From contig NC_053418.1 in assembly GCF_016859285.1 (NCBI RefSeq), forward strand, positions 422,501 to 486,500: a stretch of DNA of 64,000 nt, read 5' to 3'. Under the pieces are notes generated by a model. The model had not been told where the DNA came from and did no database searches. It saw only the letters and a list, made by a program, of their open reading frames with translations. Position numbers and translations under genes: made by a program. Below are positions 11,798 through 22,400 of this stretch, one piece after another. How positions within the stretch are numbered: the stretch's first letter is position 1; every line of letters begins with the position of its first letter. The stretch comes from Xiphias gladius (taxonomy: Eukaryota; Chordata; Actinopteri; Istiophoriformes; Xiphiidae).

Positions 11798-14700
11798 AGG
11801 TATAAACCTCCACCTAATGAGGTGTACACAGAGTCTGGTCTAACAGTGATGAAGATCCAGCTGCCAACAGGTGTGGAGGGTCACCTGGAGGACCTGAGAC
11901 AGGTGAACCAAAATTCAAGTGTTTTAGTCTCCAAATAAGAGACTGTGGCTCTTCTCCTGACATTGAGAACCATCTTGTAGAGATTTGGTTTGTAGACACC
12001 CAGTCTTAGATCTTTGATCCAGATGTTGTCCTGCCAGATTGGATCAGTGGGTTGCTTCATATTCTGAAAATATAATATTAAAGAAACCCACAAGACACCA
12101 TCATGTGGTGGGATCACAGCAGCCACGACGCCCGTCAACATGTCGATGATCCGACCAATGAGGCCTCAGTAAAATTACCACATTAATACAGGAGTACTCA
12201 GTAGTCATTAATTCAGACAGGCAGACACCTGCCAAAGTCCTCAAAACCTCCTCTGTGGTACTTCCCACTACAGTAGGTGTCTCAAAGACTAGGACAATCT
12301 GCCATGATGATAAGCTTGGGAATGGGGATTTAACACGATGCTGTTGCTGTATTGATGAATTAATGCTGTGGAAATGAACATTACACTGAATTTCTAAAGT
12401 GAACTATTATAGAACAGCGAGTTCTACTCCTCCTAAACGTGCTGGGGTTTGATTAAAGTCTGTCTGCATGAATAAATCGAATCCAGTTTCCTGACCTCCA
12501 CCTATTTAACTATAAAGTCATGAATAGTAATAAAGTCTTGATGTTGTTTTGCAGTTCAGAGACTCAGAGGAGCCACTCATCTCCCATTATGAACTCCAAG
12601 GAAACACCGTGGTCATTCAGATGGACACTGTGAGTCACTTTCCCCCAACTTTTCCCGCATCATCAGCGCTGCACGGAGCGAAGAGGAAGATGTAACTCTA
12701 GTGACCGCCAGCTGGACTTTCCTGCCCTTATCTGTATATTTATCTACTCTGGTGCCACAAATAACCGGTTATGAACATTATTGGTCCGGACTCTAACTGG
12801 ATCTCGTCTGTCATAAGCAGGCAAAGAAGAGGCATCATAATGAGGAATTGATAAAATACATAGCACGCCTCTGAAGTTATCTTGTATAGGTATTTCACGT
12901 ACACAGATGGCTGTCTTATCAGGTTATGATCAGCAGATGGATTTGGTAGTACTTTATCTTTTGAAATCGTTATAAGTCATAACTCTGCTTTCATAAAGTC
13001 CCTCAGATTTCAGACACAAATGAAGCGCACCAGAGTCTGATTGGAAGCAAACCGAGACTGTCCTTTTCAGGTGGTGTCGGCCAGGTTGTTTGTTTGATTG
13101 ACAGCTTTCACACAAGCCCACATGAACCGAACCAAACGGCCGAACACACACCAGAGTTTGTTTAAACTGAACCAAACAGGTTTGAGGTACAAGTGTCATC
13201 TTGAAGTTAAACCTAACCTGGCTTTGATGAGCTGGTTGATAGAACTGCAAACGGGGGGTTTTGAAAACTCTACGTGTAGGTTTTCTTCACGTCTTTCATT
13301 TGTCAAAAACATTGCATCAAAGATCTGTGATGAGAGAAAATCAAACCCACAAAGCGAACATCATGAGAAGGACGATTTAGATCTGATGTGTTGTGCTTCT
13401 ATTGCACAGGTTCCCTCTGACATCTTCCTGTGCGTTGGTTTTCGGATCAAGACCAGGTTCAGGGTGACGGGAACCAGTGAGTCCGTGTTCAGCGTTTATG
13501 AGCCTCAGGACAAAGGTGAGAGTGACAACGTGCCGTGCATCCAGGGATTTGTCAGGTCTGTTTGTAATTTTACAGTCTTCAGAGTCTCTGGAAACACATC
13601 AGCAGCTCATCAGTGCGACTGACTCTGAGCTTTCTGTCCCACTGTGAACTCTGAGGGACTTAGACCGGAGAACAGGGACCGAGAAGCCTCAGAGAACCCT
13701 TTTCATGCTGAGGACCCTGTTCTTGTTGAACCCGAGGGTTAATGGATTAATTCAGCTCTCGCAGTCGTACACAACATCTCGGAAGTACGGAAGCCCACTT
13801 CTGCCAGGAAAAGATAAAAACTGATGAGGAGGACTGGTAAAAATAACAGCGGTAGAAATACTGAGTCGACATTCTGACTTCTTTGGACTTTCCAAGTCAG
13901 AAGTTAGTATTAAATACCAAGTTATAATTCTGACTCTCTAGGTTGTACTTATGAGCTACAACATGTTTTGTTTCTTACGCAGAGTCAGAATTGTCCAAGT
14001 CCAGATTTCCGAAGAGGACTCACCGTTTTACAGTTTTAACTCTGATTCTGATATTTTTTTAAACATGGCCTGTTTTTTAGGCACAAAAGGGATTTTCTTT
14101 TTGTGCCGTAGACTAACACACCCAGTGGAGCAGGGAAGGCTTTAAACAGCATTTAGGTCATATTGCAGGGATATAAAATTTACAGGAAATATGATTAACA
14201 GATTAACAGAAACAAACAACTCTTTTTCTCTTCTAGGCAGCATGTGCACCAAACAATTCTCCTATGAGGAGCAGAAGCTGCAGCGCCTCTGTCTGGGCGA
14301 AGAGTGTCAGTGCATGACAGGTAACGTCGGCCTCTGCACAGTCCTTTTTCAAGAATCCAGAGACTTCTGCGAGAGGCTGCTGCACCTGTTGCGTTATGAT
14401 CCCTATAAGACCCACAGTATTTTCTCAATGTGATTTTCTTGCTAAAACAAAGTGTGGTGTATTTATATTATAAAACCACGGCGTTACAGTTATATCAGGA
14501 AACGATAGGATTGAGTTAAGAAGAAATCAAGAAATCAACTACACTGACGGCTCAGAATCCTGACTCATCACAAAACCACACATTTTAACTGCTGGACAAC
14601 TCACGACAACGTGAAAAAACACAGCGACCAGGAGAGTGGGGCTGTAACGCCGCAGTAAAATAATAATAATTAGAATGATACACCTACGCCACCTGGTGGT

Positions 14701-17215
14701 GGGGTTGCTCTCTCGTGATGCAGTATGGGCGGGTATTACACCCCAGTGCCCCCCCCCCGCCTCTGATTGGCCGAAACAGAACTGTCAGCAGCTGCTGGTT
14801 GACATCAAACGACGTTTGACGTGTTTTTCTTGTTTTGCATGAGGTGTTACATGTTGTATGTTGTGTACTTAACATCTGTATATGTCCTAAATTAAACAGA
14901 TGTTGTGTTTTAGTTGTAACTATATGTTCTGCATCGTCGTGTAGCTGCCTGTGCTGCCTACAGAGGAACCATCGACTTGACCCTGACAGCAGCCAAACGT
15001 TCTGAGGAGACCTGCCAGCCTCACATCAAATATGGTGGGAATGATGTTTGAAATGACAAAAACCCGTCATCAGGCTTTATCAGCTGACTTTATGCTTGAC
15101 AAAATATTTCCCCTCATGGTCCAAAGTTTTCAGGGTTTAGGTTTAGGATACGCGGAGTCATCAAAGTGCTCAGAAGAACATCTACAGTTCAGTGACAGAT
15201 GACCGGAGAGCGTCGGACACGTCAAAGAAACAAATTTTAGGCACTTTATTTGCATTCAGATGATTATTTCAGTTACTTATAACTTAGACTTTATGTTTGG
15301 TTTTGTTATTCAAACTTTCTATCAGTAATAATAACGTTGCACTCACCGAGTTAATATCTGAGATGTGTGAACTCAGTTGCATCAATAAAAAGAAGAGAGA
15401 TGAGCAGACAGACAGACAATCAGACAGGTTGCAAACAAACCAACAGGAGAGAAAACAGTACAAAACAGTAAACTTATTACCCAAATAGTTTCTTTTCCTT
15501 CCTGCTTCAGCTCACTCACTGTGGTTCCCTGTTCAATGAGGGATCTCAGGTGTGCTCAGTTTCAGTTTGACCTCTGATAAAGTGGTTTAGACGGTCTGGA
15601 TAAACTATTGGTTTGTTTCCGGCTGGTGTCACAGATAAAATCGAAGGGAAAAACTATCAATATAAGAGCCCAGTTGGAATAAACCAGAATTCCCCTTTAA
15701 CTAGAGACAGAGACAAAGGATAAGAACAAATGTCCAGACATTTTTCATGGTACCGGTTTATGCTCTCTGCTCGGTTTCCTCCCCGCAGCCTACAAGGTGA
15801 CGGTGAAGTCCTCAGCAGCAGAAGGAGACTTTATGACCTACACAGCCACCGTAGTTGAAGTCCTGAAGAACAGTTATAAAGGTGAGACACTGTGACAGCT
15901 CCTCACATTGTGTCGTGTCGAAATGACAGGTTCGCTTTTGTTATAGTTTGAGTTCCTGTATGTGACAGTTACGTTATAAAATGTGCGTACAGTGGCCCAG
16001 AGGGCTCAACACAAGAAAGTGGAGAGAACGTCTTAACACTCGGGAAAAAATGTGCTGCAAATACAGAAAACATGCGTCAAGTCGTACACAACAGAAGGTT
16101 CTGTGAGACACTAAAAACTGATGAACTGAACCAGACTTACCTGAGTCGACATTATCTTCTCACAGGTCTCTCGGTGTCAGCAGAGAAAGGACTGAGGTCC
16201 TTTAGAAACAGTTTGTCACCAGAGCTCTGATTGTAAAATGTCCCAGGCTACAGATTTAAAAAAGAACAAATGTTTGTTTAATGATGCGTCTATGTTAAAA
16301 AATGAGCATCAGATGATTATTATTTTAACCCTCTGAAGTGGTCTGCTCTCTTCAGTGATATTGGTAAAGAAGCTGCATTTATTTTAAATTATTATTTAAA
16401 TGTATTATATATAATATATAAATTTATTAACAAATAAATTTAAATAATGATTTAAATTAATTTGTTAAAAGTTTATTTGTTTAATTTTATTTGTTATTGG
16501 AGACTTAGAGACACCAAGCCTTACTCTTTTATTATTTACAAGGATTTTCAGCTGTTTTCAGTGTCCCTTCTGTTGTGCTTGTGTTGTGTCCATCTCTCAT
16601 AAAGACATGTATCGCTTCATGTCACAGCACAGTATCTTTATGTCACATTGTACTGTTACTACTGTTCATCACATTACTTTATCTCTGGCTTAAGTATGCT
16701 GCTTTATCTCGTATTTATGTTACTTTATCTGTTGTGTTTATGATGTTACTTTATCTGGTGTGTTTATAATGTTATTTTACCTGGTGTCTATGATACATAT
16801 GTCACATTGTGTTTACCGCATCTCCTTTTCTTGTCTCATCTCCCGTAGAGCTTGAAGCGGTAAGTTCAGGTACAGAGGTGGACCTGGTAAAAAAGGCCAC
16901 CTGCAGTGCTGTGGACATCCAGAACAACAAACAGTACCTGGTGATGGGAGCCAGCGGGTCAGAGGTCACACTCAGCCACTACTTCAAGTCAGTGTCTCTC
17001 TGCCACTCTCTTACCTGTAGTTCTTCAAGTCTGATCTGACTCTGACTTGCTGTGTCGTGTTTGTGTCCTGCAGGTATCGTCTTCCTCTGGACTCGGAGGC
17101 CGTGGTGGAGCTATGGCCGACAGACTGTAGTTCTCCGGACTGTTCGGAATACATTTCCCAGATGGAGGAATTTGCTCTGGACCTGCAGCTATCCAGCTGC
17201 CCTGACTCGTCATAA
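2649..17215 (+). CDS. c5: Complement component C5, C-terminal 702 residues (5' end outside window)
   Basis: C5 is a secreted plasma protein that is cleaved to C5a and C5b; C5b starts the membrane attack complex. I place 19 exons, all with GT-AG borders and consistent phase: 2649-2861, 2967-3042, 3577-3736, 3861-3965, 4936-5107, 6203-6327 (second copy 7852-7976), 9833-9913, 9987-10139, 10682-10744, 10838-10928, 11017-11056, 11800-11902, 12555-12629, 13410-13515, 14237-14320, 14945-15034, 15789-15881, 16849-16987, 17074-17215 (stop TAA). The lengths total 2111 nt, about 702 residues, close to the matching part of human C5. C5 rather than C3 or C4 is shown by NLPAGSAEAEL where C3 and C4 carry the GCGEQ thioester. 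CNTRL lies directly downstream, as in human. The anaphylatoxin and MG1-7 part would lie before position 1. The protein ends five residues past the last cysteine (SCPDSS). The family call is very secure; individual borders are hand-placed. Confidence 0.96.
3966..4935 (+). other. C5 intron, nothing recognised
   Basis: An intron between coding exons with correct phase on both sides. No repeat, RNA gene or further exon was recognised. The acceptor is ctctactcag. Confidence 0.6.
5108..6202 (+). other. C5 intron with TG tracts at both ends and a dispersed repeat
   Basis: The donor runs straight into (GT)n at 5108-5134 and the acceptor is preceded by TG-rich DNA from 6170. Between them, about 5470-5860 matches a common fish repeat. 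It begins near gtgcataagtatctggacag and continues with aaatggatctgaaacg, gattgaagtgcagactttcag and ggaattacagccattttca. Confidence 0.6.
5470..5860 (+). repeat. Dispersed fish repeat (class uncertain)
   Basis: The phrases gcataagtatctggacagtg, gattgaagtgcagactttcag and ttaaggaattacagccattt are typical of a high-copy, non-coding teleost repeat, probably a DNA-transposon derivative. Boundaries are approximate and the family name is not asserted. Confidence 0.5.
6203..6327 (+). other. c5: C5 duplicated exon, copy 1 (125 nt)
   Basis: This exon encodes GHPAVLRYWQESS through VETTAYVLLTVLLK. It enters with 2 nt completing a glycine codon begun at 5107 and ends in phase 0, which fits the next exon at 9833. 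The acceptor is TG-rich, ending tttgtacag. An identical 125 nt exon sits at 7852-7976. Either copy alone keeps the frame. Both together would not: after the first copy the second reads 13 codons and then TGA. Confidence 0.9.
6485..7050 (-). repeat. Dispersed repeat X, copy 1
   Basis: This intronic segment is shared by both tandem units and, in inverted orientation, by 29024-29537. The minus strand is open for 153 codons at 6652-7113, with TAWNSYSYYKF and FPNVWIHLPF visible. I do not recognise the protein or the element family. Confidence 0.7.
7852..7976 (+). other. c5: C5 duplicated exon, copy 2 (125 nt)
   Basis: Base-for-base repeat of exon 6203-6327 with the same acceptor (tttgtacag) and donor (ctcaag/gtgctg). 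It belongs to the second unit of a 1.65 kb tandem duplication. Because 125 is not a multiple of 3, it can only replace copy 1, not be added to it. It is a candidate mutually exclusive exon, a silent copy, or an assembly artefact. Confidence 0.85.
8134..8704 (-). repeat. Dispersed repeat X, copy 2
   Basis: The counterpart of 6485-7050 in the second tandem unit, with a few base changes and a 5 nt longer stretch near 8330. The open minus frame is retained (157 codons at 8293-8766). Confidence 0.7.
9483..9832 (+). other. C5 intron end: (TG)n and a GATGAT tract
   Basis: (TG)n runs at 9483-9506. A trinucleotide (GAT)n tract lies at 9596-9616. The remainder is ordinary sequence up to the acceptor gtgttaaag before exon 9833, whose polypyrimidine tract is weak. 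Confidence 0.6.
10140..10681 (+). other. C5 intron, nothing recognised
   Basis: A plain intron with a good polypyrimidine acceptor (ctttttctcccag). No repeat or gene seen. Confidence 0.6.
11431..11722 (+). repeat. Dispersed repeat Y, copy 1 (inverted relative to 54122-54380)
   Basis: It shares gctgaggtttgtcc, aaagtcgct, aagggtctgaaaagtcggta, aaggctctaagt, gaaactgttt and caaccaatgggg with the reverse complement of 54122-54380, which shows a dispersed element. It carries an internal stretch of about 25 nt that the other copy lacks. It is non-coding and its class is unknown. Confidence 0.8.
11738..11794 (+). repeat. (TG)n microsatellite at a C5 acceptor
   Basis: A pure TG run of about 57 nt, separated from exon 11800 only by tacag. 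It takes the place of the polypyrimidine tract. Confidence 0.95.
11903..16848 (+). other. Remaining C5 introns, no additional genes
   Basis: Introns 11903-12554, 12630-13409, 13516-14236, 14321-14944, 15035-15788 and 15882-16848 hold no recognised gene. About 13080-13200 resembles a degraded repeat rich in gaaccaaac. 16375-16500 is strongly AT-rich. 16620-16800 has imperfect repeats of about 30 nt built on gttactttatctggtgtgtt. Confidence 0.5.
14237..17215 (+). other. c5: C5 segment: C345C (NTR/netrin-like) domain exons
   Basis: Five exons encode the Cys-rich C-terminal module, which in human C5 contacts C6/C7 and the convertase. Landmarks are LCLGEECQCM, AACAAYRGTIDLTL, YKVTVKSS, KKATCSAVDIQNNKQYLVMG and the end YRLPLDSEAVVELWP...CSSPDC, followed by a terminal Cys near the stop. 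Exon 16849-16987 contains an internal consensus donor, gcg/gtaagt at 16859, only 11 nt from its acceptor. Confidence 0.92.
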
Positions 17216-17448
17216 CGCTGCAGGAGAACAGAGTTTCACTGCAGTTTTTAATTTAATATTTAGGAAAATTTACAAAGAGCTGTGAGGATAAAGATACATG
17301 GGAAAGATGAAATCTGCTCTGTGATCAGATCACAGTAAACTGTACAGACAACTGAGCACAACAAATATAGTTTTATGAGCTCACAAACCAAATGTGAATG
17401 GATTTTATTTCTCTTTTTCCAAACTGTGCCATTGTTTTATAATCTGCC

Positions 17449-17505
17449 AGTAAAGCTAACATAAAGTCACTGTGTCGTCTTTTGTCAGTGTGTGTGTGGG
17501 GTTGT
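17449..17505 (+). terminator. Candidate C5 poly(A) site
   Basis: AGTAAA at 17449-17454 and CATAAA at 17460-17465 are variant poly(A) signals. A GT-rich stretch (tgtgtcgtc, gtgtgtgtgtgggg) follows at 17471-17505, as expected for a downstream element. I saw no canonical AATAAA between the stop codon and here. Confidence 0.5.
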
Positions 17506-18539
17506 CTTAATACAGCACCCCCCCCCAAAAAAAAATACAGGAGTTGGGGTTTAATACTTTATTGGGGACAGTTTAATCCTCACTCGGCGCTGACAAACTC
17601 TACATGACTGAGCGACAACAGCTGCTTATTTTGTAACAGGAGAGCGTCCAGAACTGAACCATACAATAAGAAACATTCTACCATGTTTGTTTGCCAATCT
17701 GGTTCAGTATTACTGGAATTAAATCAGATTTTATTTAAATAATGTACCTAGAAGTGCCACCTTTCAGGAGAGACCAGGATCAAGACTGTAATCAAAGGGA
17801 TTCAAACACATGAGCCATTTTATTTTGGGGGGTGTAGAACACAAAAAGGAGTGATAGTTAAAGATAAACATCAACATGTAAATGACTACTACGCTGGAAA
17901 CAAAAAGAACACGCGAGCTCACTAATGCAGATTCTACTCAAACCCAACATTAGAATAAACCAAATTATGAACACACACACACACACAATAAAAGACTGAC
18001 AAGTGTATGTGGAAGTGGACTTTAGTCTGGCCTATGAGTTTCAGTGGAGGAAAACCTTAATGCAACTTTCAACTCATGCTCACACAAAGTCAAGCAACGT
18101 GAGGCTGATGTGGCTGCTGAAAACCGCTGGAGGTCTCAGTCACGTCTGAGAGGACGCAGCTACCACTGAGCTCGCTTTTACTATTAAAACCAAACGTTCT
18201 TTACAGTTTAGCGTGTATTCATCTCAGTATTTGTAATTGAACTGCTTTCGGGCCAATAAATAAATCGATGAACTGAGGGAATCAGAATTTCCCCACCAGA
18301 TGTTTATTCCTGGACAAGGCTTTGAGACAGCAGGTGGGTTTGTGCCAGAAATTCACTGGTAGCAGACTCTGGCATGTGAACACTTGGTGGTTTCTCAGAC
18401 AGTGAACTCGACACGGTTTGTTTTTCACTGTCGTTCACACAAAACAAGACCTCGGAACATGTTAACTCGGACTTCAGGGAACGGCGATGAGGCATTTTCT
18501 TCTATATTCTGACATTTTATTATCAATGAACAATCGATT
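17506..18539. other. C5-CNTRL intergenic spacer
   Basis: No ORF, RNA gene or clear transposon was recognised. A short (CA)n lies near 17971-17988. The two genes are in tandem, so this spacer holds the end of one transcript and the upstream region of the next. Confidence 0.55.
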
Positions 18540-18780
18540 ATAAGAGAAACGCGACATGTGTCAAAAAACCAAAGTGTGGAAAGCGGGAGTGTATCGGGGG
18601 CCCCTGAAGGCACCATCCACCTGCGGCGGCTGCTCGGTGAAAACGGTCCGTGGAGGATTTTCTGGGACCGGTTCGCGGTTCCTGCGTCGCGGCGCCTTGC
18701 GCTCGACGCGCCCGCGTCTTCCGCCCGTTCTCGAACCCGTCCACTCGGCTAACCTCGTGCGACCGGCTCTCCGTGCTCGG

Positions 18781-18794
18781 GTTCCCATGGAGAC
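18781..18794 (+). promoter_or_regulatory. Candidate RFX X-box 1
   Basis: gttcccatggagac matches the X-box consensus RYYNYYATRRNRAC at every position. RFX factors control many ciliary and centriolar genes through this site. It lies inside the CpG-rich region upstream of CNTRL. Confidence 0.5.
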
Positions 18795-18989
18795 GGAGGA
18801 TTAACTGACCGCAACCTGTTAGCAAACGCTGCCAAGGGTGAAGACGCCGAAAACCGCGAGTTCGTCCCGTTGGTCGCTCGCTTGTCCCCGGTGAGACGCC
18901 GGTGAGAAACTCAGCCTGGCCGGTGTCCGCCAGTTAACGGAGCCCAACTAACCCGGTTTACAGTTGGCGCTGGCTACAGGTAGCTTCGG

Positions 18990-19003
18990 GTTTCTATGGT
19001 GAC
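18990..19003 (+). promoter_or_regulatory. Candidate RFX X-box 2
   Basis: gtttctatggtgac also matches RYYNYYATRRNRAC at every position, 209 nt after the first site and in the same CpG-rich block. Confidence 0.5.
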
Positions 19004-19471
19004 CGACGCGCCAACCAGGCTAAAGCTAATGACCCGAAAACTTCACCGGTCGACAGCCCAGTTTGGCCGGTACGACGGTTTACTGGTCGCGTGTTTTCAT
19101 TAACGGCTTTAACTCCTCAAACACTAGTTTAGTTTGTTGTAACCACCAACTAACTAGCAGCTGATCCAATGCTAGTACCTTTTAGGTAGTTGAACGTTAC
19201 CTGAGCCTGTTCTTTTTCTTTACATTTATCCGACCGCTTCAGTCGCTTTATACGTTTAGATTTTCGCATGAAAACAATTGGAGAGCTCAGAAGACGTGGC
19301 GCTGTGTCGCTGGTTATGTTGTCCAGGTTAAAGTCAGCTCACACACACCTGTCTCTCTGTCCGCCCTCCTCTTTGCTCCCCCCGGCTCTCTCCATATTTT
19401 TAAACTTTTCCTAACTTTTCTCCCTCTTGTCCGTCCACTGTTCGCAGCCTGTCGGGCCGTCTGGTCCAGAG

Positions 19472-22400
19472 ATGGAGGAGCAGGAGGAGGCAGGAGAAGG
19501 CGCGGACTCCCAGGACAACAGAGGAGGTAGAGGAGGCCACCTGGACCAAAGGCTTTAATAACACTCGACTCGTTGTATGACTCTGCTGTTAATCTCTCCT
19601 CCTCCTCTCAGGTGTCAGGTATATCACAGAGGAGATGTTGTTGAAGCTGACCGGTTGTCCTTCTCTGGCTCGGGTTTGCTCTCTGAATCTGTCGTCCTCA
19701 ACTGGAGACAAACACATTAAGGTCCGAATAAACTGTCTGTCTCTCTGACTGTTTGTGGTCTGTCTGACGATGTTAAAACTACCACCTCTACGACTGCTTG
19801 TACCTGTACCGTATCTACTGGTCCTGATGATATCACCTTTTTATCACTTTACAACTTCAAAGAACCCATGAGTCACTTTCAATCAGTGCACAACTTTTCA
19901 ATAACACGCTCAGTCTCCAGCTCTTGTTTTTTCCTAATAAGAAATACCTTGAAACTTAAAAGAAAGCTTCAGACTTTGTTTTTCAAGCCCTTGTGTCATC
20001 TTGGCTGGACTTAAGCTGGAGTCCTGGTTTTCACCAGAAATATCTACAATCTCTTCAGTCCAGACTCTGAAGGCTGGATTCTGAGGTTTTCTGACCAGGC
20101 CTGAGCTCAGTCAGGGTGACTTTAGAAAGGTGCTATATAAATAAACTACCACCATCTGAATGACTTCTGTAACTAGTGCTGCTGTTACTACTGGTGGGAT
20201 CTGGGTTTTATTAATGTGTGTGTGTGTATGTGTGTTTCAGTTCATAGAGAACCTCCATGGCTGTCAGCGTCTGCAGGTTTTAAACCTGAACCACAACATG
20301 ATCCAGAGGATGGAGAGACTGAATGCTCTGACACAGCTGAGAGAGCTGCAGCTGGCCCACAACAACATCCAGTGAGATACACACACACACACACAGTTGG
20401 GAGTTAAGATGTATTTGCAGTATACTTGTGCATTAAGGGCTATAACTCCTTAAAACTCTAACTAACAAACAACTGAAAAAATGTCAGTGATCTTCAGGAA
20501 GAAACAGCAGAGGCACTATTTCACACAGATAAAAAAGCCATTATATTCAGCATGGCTGTTGTTTAGCCTAACATCTACAAATGAACTTGATCATGAGACA
20601 ATTTGAATCTGGACGGCTGACCACGTCCGCCAAACACACCTCCTCTGCTTTTTGCAGTGGTCACTCTTTTTCACAGTGAATAAAAGAACACATAAAACAC
20701 TACTGCCAACGCTACTGTCTACGCTACTGCCAACGCTACTGTCTACGCTACTGCCTACATTACTGCCAACGCTACTGTCTTACTGTACTGTCTACGCTAC
20801 TGCCTACACTACTGCCAACGCTACTGTCTACGCTACTGCCAACGCTACTGTCTACGCTACTGTCTACGCTACTGCCTACATTACTGCCAACGCTACTGTC
20901 TACGCTACACTACTGCCAACGCTACTGTCTACGCTACTGCCTACGCTACTGCCTACGCTACTGCCAACGCTACTGCCAACGCTACTGCCTACATTACTGC
21001 CAACGCTACTGTCTACGCTACTGCCAACGCTACTGTCTATGCTACTGTGTACGCTACTGCCTACATTACTGCCAACGCTACTGTCTACGCTACAGCCTAC
21101 ATTGGTGCCAACGCTACTGCCTACACTACTGTCTACGCTACTGCCTACATTACTGTCTACATTACTGCCTATGCTACTGCCTACATTACTGCCTACATTA
21201 CTGCCAACACTACTATCTACACTACTGCCTACGCTACTGCCTACATTGATGCCAACGCTACTGCCTACACTACTGCCTACACTTCTGTCTCTATTACTGC
21301 CTACAAATGAAAAACCTGCAGCCATAAACTTGCATGTAATATTTGAAAGCGATCTCACGTTTGAAAAACAAGTTACAAAGGTCATTCAGTCATGTTTTTA
21401 TCAACTAAGAAGCATCTCATAAATCAGGGCTTTTCTCTCTCTCGACCTGATCTAGAGAAGGTCACACATGCTTTGATATGGTCTCAGTTAGATTATTGTA
21501 ATTCATTGTGTTCAGGTTTGAACCACTAAACCACATCTCATGTCGTCAGCTTGTACGAAGCGCAGCTGCTTGGCTTTTACCAGATGCGAGAAGACAAGAC
21601 CTAATCAGTCCTGTTGCGCCTGCTTTTGCGCCAGAGCGCAGAGTCAGATCCTCGGGCAGGACCCCTCTGGCTGTACCTCAGTCCTGGATCAGGACTAAAG
21701 GAGACTGGGCTTTTGCAGTCAGTGATTCTCAGCTCTGGAACTCCTGCCTGAAGATCTGAGACTTGTAGAGTCAGTGACATCTTTTAAATCATGTCTCAGA
21801 ACTATATATTTTAATAAGTCTTTCTTTAGTTGTCACTGTAGCACACTTTTCTTGTGCTACTGTTATTTCTATTGTTTGTTTTCATTGTTTTCATCTGACA
21901 TTTGGAGAATTTTACTCTGATTTGTTTTATTTTATTTAAAATGTCTAATTTTTCTGCTTAATTTCTAGTTCTTAATGTTGTAGCCCTGTTGAAAACCATG
22001 TAAAGCACTTTGTAACTTTGTTTTGAAAAGTGCTGTATAAATAAAGCTTAGTATTATTAATATTATTATTATTATTATACTGCAGCTATTAATGATTGCA
22101 AGGCACTAGTCTGTCATTCTGTGCCGCTCTGTTGTTGCTCTATAAACCTAAATAAATTAAAAACGGGTGTATAGTTAAAGCACAATACAGCCTGATAATG
22201 TCTGAGACATCCATCTGGTGTTGCAGTGGTGAATCAACCACTAATCAAACAGATCAGCTCCTCTAACAGGGCATGTACAGTGGGATCGACGTACACCTGG
22301 ATGCTGAGGTAGACATCCAGCTCCACCCATCAAGGCCACATTGAAAGTGATAATTCATTGAATCTAAGTGAATTTAGTGATCCTCTGACATTTTCTCCAG

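Larger units (their letters stand above)
9987..13515 (+). other. c5: C5 segment: CUB remainder and MG8 domain exons
   Basis: The CUB part includes DINIRYRRKGAIGR, the counterpart of human DIDVSYKHKG, and IIVSTGYGRGVSTVK. MG8 follows with KCNFDLTIEM, MKIQLPTGVEG (human DISLPTGIS), DIFLCVGFRIKTRF and FSVYEP. Exons 10838-10928, 11017-11056 and 11800-11902 are joined in phases 1 and 2. The acceptor of 11800 lies directly behind a pure (TG)n run of about 57 nt. Confidence 0.9.
18540..19110 (+). promoter_or_regulatory. CpG-rich CNTRL promoter / 5' UTR region
   Basis: A sharp rise in CpG content (for example tcgcggcgccttgcgctcgacgcgcccgcg around 18680-18715, quoted in part) marks the only CpG-island-like stretch I saw. 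It lies 0.4-0.9 kb before the CNTRL ATG. A plausible donor for a non-coding first exon is at 18890 (tccccg/gtgaga). The exon carrying the ATG has its acceptor at 19447 (gttcgcag). Confidence 0.75.

Noticed and set aside
13098..13622. 174-codon + frame across a C5 exon
   Set aside because: Only 13410-13515 shows C5 similarity, with clean splice sites on both sides; the rest is chance open intron.
18556..18804. 82-codon frame in the CpG-rich promoter
   Set aside because: GC-rich DNA has few stops; there are overlapping frames on both strands and no recognisable protein. The CNTRL start at 19472 is supported by the exon phase and the VRYITEE continuation.
20652..21422. 256-codon open frame of LLPTLL repeats
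   Set aside because: It is the translation of a 12-bp minisatellite running into a dead LINE; open frames exist on both strands only because the unit is a multiple of three.
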